From the NCBI RefSeq assembly GCF_022867795.2, contig NZ_CP107006.1, positions 806,001-870,000 of the forward strand: DNA of 64,000 nt, written 5' to 3'. Positions 53,587 to 61,376 of this stretch are shown here, piece after piece (within the stretch, counting starts at the first letter, position 1; every line of letters begins with the position of its first letter). This stretch comes from Chitinophaga horti (GTDB lineage: Bacteria > Bacteroidota > Bacteroidia > Chitinophagales > Chitinophagaceae). The translations under genes and the position numbers were made by a program. The notes beneath the pieces were generated by a model. That model did not search any database. It saw nothing but the letters and a program-made list of their open reading frames with translations, and was not told the DNA's origin.

Positions 53587-53667
53587 GGCAAGTTAAGTGT
53601 GCCCCGTGTAAAGCCTTCGTGCAAGTGTGCGCCAAACCTGTGCAAGTACATTCAAACATGCTTAAGT
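53587..53667. promoter_or_regulatory. Phased GCAAGT direct repeats between two divergent genes
   Basis: GGCAAGT (53587), GTGCAAGT (53619) and GTGCAAGT (53640), with a looser TGCTTAAGT at 53659. The distances of 32 and 21 bp are about three and two helical turns, so a protein could bind all on one face. The 114-base region separates the starts of the secreted and sensor genes. Confidence 0.5.
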
Positions 53668-53674
53668 ATTGATA

Positions 53675-55102
53675 ATGAATAACAAAGGCGATACATACTA
53701 CCTGTCCTTACTGCTCCGGCAAATGGAGCGCACCTTCGCCCGCGGGGCCAGTAAGGATTGGTCGAGTTACGATTTTGAGAAGCTGTCCGACGCGGTTTAT
53801 GACCGTGCCCAGGTGCGCCTGAGCGTGACAACGTTAAAGCGGGTGTTCGGCAGGCTGAAGTACGACAGCGCACCCACGTTAAGTACGCTGAACGCCCTGG
53901 CGCAGTATGCCGCGGCGGAGGACTGGCAGGCGTTCAAGTTAGGTATAGCGGCCAGGGAATCGGAAGAAGACGGCACTGCGAAAGTTGGGGGAGTGAACGA
54001 AGCGGCACCCGCTGCCAATGGTTTGAACGGTGCCGCAGGTTTGAATAACGCTGTAACACCTGGTACTGGTTCCGAAGTAGCTTTACCGGCTGGTGGTTTA
54101 AATAACGTTGCAAGTTCGGAGCAAGTGGTTGCGCCCGGCAGTGCTCCGGCTGATAAGACGATACGACCATGGAAATCGCGGTGGATGCTCGCCGCCGGTG
54201 CCGCCGGTTTAATCGGCATTGCTGCGCTGTTAGTGTTTTTCCTGCCCGCAAAAGCACCATCTACTACTTACGATGCCGCGAACTTTGAGTTCAGTCTCAA
54301 CAAGGTCATCGCCAATGGCGTACCCAACTCGGTGATCTTTAACTACGCCGCCCGCGAAAAGCCCGATTCGCTGTTCATTGTTCAAACCTGGGACATGTCG
54401 CGCAGAACGCGGGTGTCACCCGATCAGCATGCGCATTCGGCCATTTACTATTATCCCGGTTATTTTAACACCAAACTGATCGCCAATGACCAGGTTGTGA
54501 AAACGCAGGGCCTGTGGATCACTTCCAACGGCTGGTTGTGTTTGTTGGAACATGATCCGGCGCCAGTTTACTTCAAAAAGGAAGATTGCGAAAAGGATGG
54601 CGTAGTGGCGGTGACAGAAAATATGCTCGCAGACCATGCGTCGCTGCCACCACTTGTACGTTTCTTTAACCAGCGCGATATGGGCCTGTTAATGAGCGAT
54701 CACTTCACGTTCGAAACGATGGTGAAAAACGATTTCGATGACGGGTCAAATGCCTGCCATCAATCGCAGGTGCTTATCCAGTGTAAAGATGATGTGATTA
54801 TTATTCCACTGGCCGACAAATCTTGTGTAGGTGACCTGGTGTTGTACTTTTGCGGCTACCGGGTAGAAAGTAAGTTCGCTGACCTGTCAGGTTTCGGCTG
54901 CGACCTCACCGAATGGACTTCCCTGCGCGTGGAAACGGTGGGCCGGGAGGCAACGATCTATGTAAATAATAAAAAGGCACACCACTTAACCTTCCCCAAC
55001 AAGCCTGCGGGCATCGTAGGTGTGCAATACCGCTTTAACGGCGCGGCGGCTGTAAAGGAAACACGGTTTGAGGCCGGTGCAAGGGTGTACGAGATGGACT
55101 AA
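53675..55102 (+). CDS. Membrane-bound HTH regulator with periplasmic sensor domain
   Basis: 475 residues from ATG 53675. Residues about 10-90 form the Bacteroidota HTH-like module (LLLRQMERTFARGASKDWSSY, LSVTTLKRVFGRL, TLSTLNALAQYAAAEDWQAFK). Residues 95-160 are a low-complexity linker rich in Ala, Gly and Asn (repeated GLNN/GLNG). One membrane helix lies at about 172-192 (MLAAGAAGLIGIAALLVFFLP). The periplasmic part starts with a PKD-like domain (VIANGVPNSVIFNYAA) and ends with a laminin-G-like domain (SDHFTFETMVKNDFDDGS, DLTEWTSLRVETVGREATIYV). The plan is a one-component sensor in the membrane. The divergent secreted protein is the likely target; ligand unknown. Confidence 0.75.
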   Translation: MNNKGDTYYLSLLLRQMERTFARGASKDWSSYDFEKLSDAVYDRAQVRLSVTTLKRVFGRLKYDSAPTLSTLNALAQYAAAEDWQAFKLGIAARESEEDGTAKVGGVNEAAPAANGLNGAAGLNNAVTPGTGSEVALPAGGLNNVASSEQVVAPGSAPADKTIRPWKSRWMLAAGAAGLIGIAALLVFFLPAKAPSTTYDAANFEFSLNKVIANGVPNSVIFNYAAREKPDSLFIVQTWDMSRRTRVSPDQHAHSAIYYYPGYFNTKLIANDQVVKTQGLWITSNGWLCLLEHDPAPVYFKKEDCEKDGVVAVTENMLADHASLPPLVRFFNQRDMGLLMSDHFTFETMVKNDFDDGSNACHQSQVLIQCKDDVIIIPLADKSCVGDLVLYFCGYRVESKFADLSGFGCDLTEWTSLRVETVGREATIYVNNKKAHHLTFPNKPAGIVGVQYRFNGAAAVKETRFEAGARVYEMD

Positions 55103-55133
55103 TATTTGCATCCTCTCTGCCAAAACATATCTT

Positions 55134-55535
55134 ATGAAAAAGGAAACCGTAGCAAATGGCGCCCGTTTACTGCTGGGGGCCAGCCTCATATACGCCGGCA
55201 TTAGTCATCTTACCTTTGCCCGCAAGGAGTTTCAGGCACAGGTGCCCGATTGGGTGCCGTTGAAGAAGGATGATACCGTGGTGTATTCCGGTGTTGCCGA
55301 AATCGCCCTGGGCAGTGCGTTATTGGTGGCACCGAAGAAGTACCGCCCCACAGTAGGGACCATCGCTGCCGCCTTTTTCGTAGCCGTTTTTCCCGGCAAT
55401 ATTTCCCAATACGTGAATAAACGAAGTGCATTCGGGCTGGATACTGATGCCAAAAGGTTGACCCGCCTGTTCTTTCAGCCGGCGCTGGTATACTGGGCGT
55501 GGAAGAGTACGCGGGCATCCGCGAAGAAGGCATAA
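55134..55535 (+). CDS. DoxX/MauE-like small membrane protein
   Basis: 133 residues from ATG 55134; the open frame begins in the previous gene. Four membrane segments: about 8-24 (ARLLLGASLIYAGISHL), 49-66 (VYSGVAEIALGSALLVA), 73-92 (VGTIAAAFFVAVFPGNI) and 112-126 (FFQPALVYWAWKST). FARKEFQAQVPDWVPLKKD between the first two helices is the form usual in DoxX-like proteins of Bacteroidota. Members take part in thiol or quinone redox in some bacteria; here no partner gene points to a role. AATATTTG at 55102-55109, one base off the -7 consensus, may be its promoter. Confidence 0.8.
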   Translation: MKKETVANGARLLLGASLIYAGISHLTFARKEFQAQVPDWVPLKKDDTVVYSGVAEIALGSALLVAPKKYRPTVGTIAAAFFVAVFPGNISQYVNKRSAFGLDTDAKRLTRLFFQPALVYWAWKSTRASAKKA

Positions 55536-55552
55536 ACCCATCGTTGCGAAAT

Positions 55553-55574
55553 TACCCTACCCATCTATAGGGTA
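55553..55574. promoter_or_regulatory. Inverted repeat before the second ECF sigma gene
   Basis: TACCCTA / TAGGGTA, 7-bp perfect, 8 bases apart. TACTTTTA, one base off the -7 box, follows at about 55581, so the repeat could be an operator just upstream. It could also form a hairpin ending the doxX transcript, although no T-run follows directly. Confidence 0.4.
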
Positions 55575-55613
55575 TTTTCGCTACTTTTATCCGGAGAATG
55601 CAATAACGCTATA

Positions 55614-56198
55614 TTGTCAGGGGAAACAACAAATACCGACCAGGATCTGATCGCCAGGATCGCTGCGGGGTCAGAGGAAGCTTTGGGCCAGCTGTTTGAG
55701 CGATACTGGGAGCAACTATATTTATCCGCTTACCGCAAGCTGGCCGACGATCAGTTAGCCCGCGAAGTGGTGAATGATGTATTTATGGATATCTGGCGCC
55801 TGCGTGGACAACGAGACATTTCCAACGTGCCCGCTTATCTGGGTAAAGCTGTTTACAACCGCGTTATCAACAAACTTGTCGGGAAGAAGGATGTTTACTT
55901 CTTCGATATCCTCGAAAATCATGGCGCCTCCCTGTACGAGGCGGACCAGAACCTGCTGCAGAAAGACCTGATCGCGATGATCGGCGCCTGGATAACCACC
56001 CTTCCGGAACGCCGCCGCGAGATATTCATCCGCCACTATTTCGAACACCTTACTACCGCCGAAATTGCCGAGAAGATGGGCATCTCCCAAAAAACGGTAC
56101 AAAATCAGCTGAGCGCCGCCGTGCAATATCTGCGCACGCATTACGGCCACCTGCTGCCTGCATTAATGCTAATGCAGTCATTCTTTCCCAGGAAATAA
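55614..56198 (+). CDS. ECF sigma-70 factor, FecI-like, TTG start
   Basis: 194 residues. The only start that keeps region 2 complete is the TTG at 55614: the ATG at 55599 is followed at once by a stop, and the next internal ATG comes after region 2 has begun. Region 2 is at about 18-88 (ALGQLFERYWEQLYLSAYRKL, AREVVNDVFMDIWRLRG, VPAYLGKAVYNRVINKLVG), region 4 at about 122-180 (LPERRREIFIRHYFEHLTTAE, MGISQKTVQNQLSAAVQYLR). The tail LLPALMLMQSFFPRK is hydrophobic. The FecR gene follows after 64 bases. It should drive the susC operon at 57712. Confidence 0.93.
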   Translation: MSGETTNTDQDLIARIAAGSEEALGQLFERYWEQLYLSAYRKLADDQLAREVVNDVFMDIWRLRGQRDISNVPAYLGKAVYNRVINKLVGKKDVYFFDILENHGASLYEADQNLLQKDLIAMIGAWITTLPERRREIFIRHYFEHLTTAEIAEKMGISQKTVQNQLSAAVQYLRTHYGHLLPALMLMQSFFPRK

Positions 56199-56262
56199 AA
56201 AAAGTTGGGTACAGGACGGGAAGATCGGCTTTAAAGCTTGTCTATATACCTAAACGCCTGTT

Positions 56263-57423
56263 GTGATTAAACCCGAATCAGAAGATATTATTCATTTTTT
56301 CAGGATGCTGGAACGGTATACTGCCGGTACGGCCAGTCCTGCGGAGACGGAGTTCGTGGAGCGCTATATGCAGCTGCTCGAATACCGGTCGCCGGCCCCG
56401 CCCGACTTTGCATCGACGAAGGATGATATAGGTAAGGAAATCAAAAACCAACTGTTTGATGCAATAGCCCAGGATACTGTGCGCCCGGCCATTCACCGGG
56501 TTCACTTCCTGCGGCGTTACTGGTGGGCGGCCGCGGCGGCCGTGGTATTGCTGGCCGGCGGTGGTTACGCCCTGTTACGTCAGCAACCGGTGCCACAAAC
56601 GCAGGTAGCGGCTGTAGTGGACGTACAACCCGGCAAATCGGGTGCAATACTAACACTCGCCAATGGCGAACAGGTGCTGCTGGATAGTCTCGGTAACGGG
56701 CAGGTGGCGGTGCAGTCAGGCGCTACTGTGCATATACAGAATGGTGCGCTGCTTTATGACCAGCACGGCGGGGATGGTGCGGTGGCTTTCAATACCGTGT
56801 CTACACCGAAAGGCCGCCAGTTCCGGGTAATACTGCCGGATGGTACGAAGGTATGGCTGAACGCAGCCAGCAGTCTTACTTATCCCACGCACTTCGATGG
56901 CCGGGAGCGCCAGGTGACGGTAGCGGGGGAAGCTTATTTCGAAGTGGCGCAAATCGCGCAGCAGCCCTTCAAGGTAAAAGTAAATGATCGTACCGAAGTG
57001 CTGGTACTGGGTACGAGCTTTAACATCAATGCTTACTATAATGAAGCCGGCATATACACCACGTTGCTGAGTGGTGCGGTAAAAGTGACGAACGACGCCG
57101 CCGGTAAAGTGCTGCGGCCCGGCGAGCAGGCCGGTATATTGGCGGGAAGCCGCGATATAGCGGTAGCCCCGGTGAATACAGCGGAAGTGGTAGCGTGGAA
57201 GAACGGCAGCTTCGCCTTCGCGAATGCGGACATTCAAACGGTAATGCGGCAGCTGGAGCGTTGGTACGACATAGAAGTGAGGTACGAAGGAGCAATACCG
57301 GAGGGTACTTTCAGCGGGGAGATAGACCGTTCACTCACGCTTACGCAGGTGCTGAACGGTTTGGCGAAAACCCGCATCCGTTACCGGTTAGAGGGGGAGC
57401 ATCAATTGATAATTCAACCATAG
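56263..57423 (+). CDS. FecR-family anti-sigma factor
   Basis: 386 residues from GTG 56263. The cytoplasmic part (1-80) begins IKPESEDIIHFFRMLERYTAG; the membrane helix is at about 88-105 (WWAAAAAVVLLAGGGYALL). The FecR domain follows (about 185-290: GRQFRVILPDGTKVWLNAASS, TYPTHFDGRERQVTVAGEAYF, VLVLGTSFNINAYYNEAGIYT), then the C-terminal DUF4974 domain (about 315-386: FAFANADIQTVMRQLERWYDI, LTQVLNGLAKTRIRYRL). The extra segment 110-180 (QPGKSGAILTLANGEQVLLDS) is typical of the longer FecR group in Bacteroidota. It pairs with the sigma factor upstream and the STN-type SusC downstream. Confidence 0.94.
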   Translation: MIKPESEDIIHFFRMLERYTAGTASPAETEFVERYMQLLEYRSPAPPDFASTKDDIGKEIKNQLFDAIAQDTVRPAIHRVHFLRRYWWAAAAAVVLLAGGGYALLRQQPVPQTQVAAVVDVQPGKSGAILTLANGEQVLLDSLGNGQVAVQSGATVHIQNGALLYDQHGGDGAVAFNTVSTPKGRQFRVILPDGTKVWLNAASSLTYPTHFDGRERQVTVAGEAYFEVAQIAQQPFKVKVNDRTEVLVLGTSFNINAYYNEAGIYTTLLSGAVKVTNDAAGKVLRPGEQAGILAGSRDIAVAPVNTAEVVAWKNGSFAFANADIQTVMRQLERWYDIEVRYEGAIPEGTFSGEIDRSLTLTQVLNGLAKTRIRYRLEGEHQLIIQP

Positions 57424-57439
57424 TGGTCAATAAAAAAAA

Positions 57440-57499
57440 CCGGGTGCAAAGATTGGCGTCCTGTCCCGGTTCCGTTTTGTTTTTAAACAGGTGTCTTAA
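57440..57499 (+). repeat. SusC leader element, copy 1
   Basis: Stem CCGGG (57440-57444) / CCCGG (57465-57469), extended by an outer A-T pair, encloses the 18-nt loop GCAAAGATTGGCGTCCTG; GGTGTCTTAA follows at 57490-57499. It starts 16 bases after the fecR stop codon. The same parts recur at 57623-57685. Confidence 0.85.
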
Positions 57500-57622
57500 A
57501 AAAGCCTATTGTCAAACTTAAACAGCGTAAAAGTATGAAAAAATCAGTGGATTCCGTCCCGCCGGGACTTTAGCGAAGAACGAGTAATCAACCAGAATTA
57601 AACAGCCGCATACACTATTGAT

Positions 57623-57685
57623 CCGGGGGCAAAGATTGGCGTCCTGCCCTGGCTATAGCCGATGCTGCGCTGCAAGGTGTCTTAA
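57623..57685 (+). repeat. SusC leader element, copy 2
   Basis: Stem CCGGGG (57623-57628) / CCCTGG (57647-57652) with one G-T pair, the same 18-nt loop GCAAAGATTGGCGTCCTG, and GGTGTCTTAA at 57676-57685. The stem differs from copy 1 at two positions, yet both pair. It ends 26 bases before the first susC ATG. Confidence 0.85.
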
Positions 57686-57711
57686 CCGCATTGTTCACTT
57701 AAATTATCGGA

Positions 57712-60700
57712 ATGCAAATGAAGGATCATTGCATCACGCTCCGCCGTGTGTCCAAAGGAAGGGCAGGAGCATCAACCAAAATTGAAAGAGCTATGAAATT
57801 AGTATCCATCATGCTGATGGCTTTTGCTTTACAGCTTAGCGCCAGGTCGATGGCTCAAACGATCAATTACTCCGGTAAAAATGTTGCCGTACAACAGGTG
57901 TTTGCTGCTATCAAAGCACAAACGAGTTACAAGTTTTTTTATCGTAACGAAGACCTCACCGGCTTAAACCATGTCACGCTCGAATTGAAGCAGGCATCGC
58001 TCGAAGAAGCGTTGCGAAAGGTATTGAACAACCAGCCGCTCGACTATTCCATAGAAGGTAACACCATCTTCATCACCCGTCGCCCCGAGCAAGTGACAGT
58101 CGGCATTCCCTACAGCGGTGTGCAGGAGATGAGGGGAGACGTGAAAGGAGTGATCACCGATATTCATAACAACCGCCTGAGCGGCATTACCGTTGTGGCG
58201 AAGGAAGGTAAACAAATGACCGTATCCGGCGAGCATGGTCAGTTTTTGCTCCGCAATGTAAAACAGGGCGACTCGATCATTTTCAGCAGCATCAACTACG
58301 AAAGGATGGCTATTCCCGCCACGTTCCAGGAACATATGGTGGTACTGAACTACAAAGTAACAGCGCTTTCGGGAGTGAAAATCGTATACAGTACGGGTTA
58401 CCAGGAAGTGTCGCGCGAGCGGGCCACGGGCGCTTTTGCCCAGGCAGATATGAAAGTATTTCAGCAACGCGCCACCACGAACGATATCCTGTCGCGACTC
58501 GACGGGCAAATTGCCGGTCTCACGGTAATGCCTAATACTTTCAACCAGGACGTATTAAATCCCGGTGTACAAACCAATAAAGTGGTGATACGCGGTCTCG
58601 GCTCTGTTAACTCAACCAATGACCCGATATACGTGGTGAACGGCGTGATCGTTACCGACTTTAGCACGGTGAATCCGCAGGATATAGAAGATATTACAGT
58701 ATTGAAAGATGCGGCCGCTGCGGCCATCTATGGTGCCAGGGCCAGTAACGGGGTGATCGTGGTACGTACCCGCGACGGTCAGAAAAAGCAACGCCTGCAG
58801 GTGAACTATGCGGGCAACTATACGTTCAGCGGCAAGCCGCACCTGGACTATGTACCGTACATGAACAGCCGGCAGTTTATCGAAACTTCGCGTGAAATCT
58901 TCGCACCGGACGTTTATCCCGCCGAAACGTTTGCCTATTCCAACATGCTGCCCCATACAAGGGTGATGTACGACGAATACCTTGGCCTCATTTCTTCCGC
59001 CACCGCCGATCACCTGCTGGATAGTATGGCGAATATCAGCAACCGCGGGCAGATACGTGACATGTTGTACCGCAATGCGATGCTGACTAACCACACGGTT
59101 TCCGCTTCGGGTGGCACGGATAACTATTCTTTTTATGCCTCTCTCGGTTATACTGGTGTACAGTCACCCACGCCCGGTGAGCGCGATAACAGTTATAAGT
59201 TTAACGTGTCGCAGCAGTTCAATGTTGGTAAACGCGTCACTATAGGCTTAAACACAACGCTGATCAACAGGAATACCAGCAAAAGAGGCGGCCTCTCAGC
59301 CTCCTATAGTTTCCTGCCTTACCAGTTGTTCAAGGATGGCGCAGGCAACGACCTTAACTTCGCTTCGCTGATGCAGTGGAACGATTCGCTGCGCAACGAC
59401 TACCAGTCGAGAAGCCGTGTTAACCTCGATTATTACCCGTTAATTGACCAGCAATATAACGAGTCGAAAAGCAACGCCCTGTCTATGAACCTTACCGCGA
59501 ACGTAACGGCAAATATCTGGCGGGGATTGAGCTACCAGGGTGTTTTCGGATATATTAAGAATCCCGGCACACAGGAAACATATACCGACAACCGCTCCTA
59601 CATGCAGCGCATGCAACAGCTGAATTTTACCATTGCGCCCACTGAAAACGATGTTCCACAGTATCTGCTGCCTGCCACCGGCGGTATGTACAGCACCACC
59701 AGCTTTGAGCAAAGAAACTGGACGGTGCGCAATCAGCTGGTATATGATACGCGTGTTCGCCAGGGCAGAGATGCCTTGTCGCTGCAGGCTGGGCAGGAGG
59801 TATTAGAGAACTTCAGTTCCTCCACACAAACGACCTTACTTGGTTATGACAGGCAGCTGGGTTCTTATCCGCTGATAGACTATGCCACCTTAAGTCAGCC
59901 CAACTTCGGAACGGTGACCGGCTTTGCGTCATTGGGCGTACGGCCCTTTGATATCACTACGGTTTTATCCCGCTTCCGTTCTTACTTCGCGCTGGGTAAC
60001 TATACGTTCGATGATCGTTACAGCCTGGACCTTAGCTGGAGGCGCGATCAGAGTAACCTGTTCGGTGCCGATATTGCCGCGCAAAACAAACCAGCATACA
60101 GCATAGGTGGTAAGTGGCAGATCAACAAGGAGCAGTTTATGCAGCGCATAAGCTGGGTAAATGAACTCGGCCTGCGGTTGAGCTATGGCGTTACGGGTAA
60201 CTCACCGGCCGCTATTGCCGGCAATGGCACTTCGATGGATATCTTAAACGCCATGCCGCAATCGCAATCGGGCAGTATTGCCGGCGATGCCTTAACGGTA
60301 GAAACAATTGCCAACCCCAAACTTACCTGGGAAGCGACCCGCACCATCAACGCCGGTTTAAACTTCCGGATACTTCAGGGCAGATTGCATGGCGTGTTCA
60401 ACTATTATCAACGTAAAACAGAAGGCCTGCTCGCAACCCTGCGCTTAAATCCTTTCTCCGGCTTTGCCGTAACGATGGGTAACCTGGGTGATATGGAGAA
60501 TAAAGGTATCGACTTAGAACTGCACGCTCAGAACATCATTGCCGGCGACTTCCGCTGGTCTACCGATTTGATTATCGGCCATAACCGGAATAAGTTATTA
60601 TCGCTGGGCGTTCCCTCCGCATCTTCTTACTCCAATACGCCGATGGGCAGGTTGTTCTCCAACCACATCGTCGGTTATTCCGCCCAAACCCTGTTCTCTT

Positions 60701-61359
60701 ACCGTTATGCAGGGCTCGACAATATGGGCGATCCGCTGATTTACCTGGCAGACAAATCCACTACAAAGGCACCTAATATCGCTACGGTGAAGGATATGGT
60801 GTACAGTGGCACGACGCAGCCCGTGGTAAATGGCGGCTTCCGCAATACGTTCGACTACAAAGGCTGGAGCCTGGGCGTGAACATGGTATACAGCTTCGGG
60901 CATGTGATGCGGGCAGACGTAAACAACAGTTATTCAGGCCAGCTGGCGCAGACGGGGATGTATGGCGGCATCAGTGGTAACAACCTTTCTACCTACTTCC
61001 TCAACCGCTGGAAACAGCCGGGTGACGAGGCAAAGACCGACATTCCTTCTTATGTAGCAGACATGTACACCGATGCTACACGTCGCCACACGAACTATTA
61101 TGTATATGCTGACAGAAATGTGCTCGATGCTTCTTATGTCAAAGTGCGGGACATCACCTTGTCTTATGACCTGCAGCCCGCGGCCCTGCGGCTGCTGCAC
61201 GTTAAACAGGTGAACGTGTTTGTACAGGCCGGCAACTTCATGGTATGGAAGGCCAATGACCGCGATATTGATCCGGAGTTTATCAGTCCGCGCGGCGGAG
61301 GCAGGGTTACACCTGCGGCCCGGCATACCTACACCGCTGGCTTAAATGTTACACTCTAA
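57712..61359 (+). CDS. SusC/RagA-family transporter with STN signalling domain
   Basis: 1215 residues; starts at 57712 or at the second ATG 57718, which matches the decayed copy upstream. A long N-region leads to the signal peptide at about 27-50 (MKLVSIMLMAFALQLSARSMA). STN domain about 52-125 (INYSGKNVAVQQVFAAIKAQT, YKFFYRNEDLTGL, LRKVLNNQPLDYSIEGNTIFI), carboxypeptidase-like domain about 143-225 (DVKGVITDIHNNRLSGITVVA), plug (NDILSRLDGQIAGLTVMPNTF, VIRGLGSVNSTNDPIYVVNG, ITVLKDAAAAAIYGARASNG) and barrel with NRWKQPGDEAKTDIPS, ending GLNVTL. The STN domain should signal to the FecR encoded upstream. Substrate unknown. Confidence 0.95.
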   Translation: MQMKDHCITLRRVSKGRAGASTKIERAMKLVSIMLMAFALQLSARSMAQTINYSGKNVAVQQVFAAIKAQTSYKFFYRNEDLTGLNHVTLELKQASLEEALRKVLNNQPLDYSIEGNTIFITRRPEQVTVGIPYSGVQEMRGDVKGVITDIHNNRLSGITVVAKEGKQMTVSGEHGQFLLRNVKQGDSIIFSSINYERMAIPATFQEHMVVLNYKVTALSGVKIVYSTGYQEVSRERATGAFAQADMKVFQQRATTNDILSRLDGQIAGLTVMPNTFNQDVLNPGVQTNKVVIRGLGSVNSTNDPIYVVNGVIVTDFSTVNPQDIEDITVLKDAAAAAIYGARASNGVIVVRTRDGQKKQRLQVNYAGNYTFSGKPHLDYVPYMNSRQFIETSREIFAPDVYPAETFAYSNMLPHTRVMYDEYLGLISSATADHLLDSMANISNRGQIRDMLYRNAMLTNHTVSASGGTDNYSFYASLGYTGVQSPTPGERDNSYKFNVSQQFNVGKRVTIGLNTTLINRNTSKRGGLSASYSFLPYQLFKDGAGNDLNFASLMQWNDSLRNDYQSRSRVNLDYYPLIDQQYNESKSNALSMNLTANVTANIWRGLSYQGVFGYIKNPGTQETYTDNRSYMQRMQQLNFTIAPTENDVPQYLLPATGGMYSTTSFEQRNWTVRNQLVYDTRVRQGRDALSLQAGQEVLENFSSSTQTTLLGYDRQLGSYPLIDYATLSQPNFGTVTGFASLGVRPFDITTVLSRFRSYFALGNYTFDDRYSLDLSWRRDQSNLFGADIAAQNKPAYSIGGKWQINKEQFMQRISWVNELGLRLSYGVTGNSPAAIAGNGTSMDILNAMPQSQSGSIAGDALTVETIANPKLTWEATRTINAGLNFRILQGRLHGVFNYYQRKTEGLLATLRLNPFSGFAVTMGNLGDMENKGIDLELHAQNIIAGDFRWSTDLIIGHNRNKLLSLGVPSASSYSNTPMGRLFSNHIVGYSAQTLFSYRYAGLDNMGDPLIYLADKSTTKAPNIATVKDMVYSGTTQPVVNGGFRNTFDYKGWSLGVNMVYSFGHVMRADVNNSYSGQLAQTGMYGGISGNNLSTYFLNRWKQPGDEAKTDIPSYVADMYTDATRRHTNYYVYADRNVLDASYVKVRDITLSYDLQPAALRLLHVKQVNVFVQAGNFMVWKANDRDIDPEFISPRGGGRVTPAARHTYTAGLNVTL

Positions 61360-61376
61360 CCTTTAAAAAAGAGTTT

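Larger units (their letters stand above)
57440..57805 (+). repeat. About 183-bp imperfect tandem duplication of the susC leader and first codons
   Basis: Unit 1 (57440-57622) and unit 2 (57623-about 57805) align at a nearly constant offset: stem-loop 183, GGTGTCTTAA 186, ATGAA start 183, ATCAACCA 184 bases apart. Unit 1 holds what looks like a decayed start of a susC gene: ATG at 57535 with 12 codons to a TAG at 57571-57573. Unit 2 leads into the real susC. Confidence 0.75.

Noticed and set aside
57535-57573. 12-codon frame as a leader peptide
   Set aside because: It aligns with the start of the real susC in the downstream duplicate and is better explained as a decayed copy, although a leader peptide cannot be excluded.
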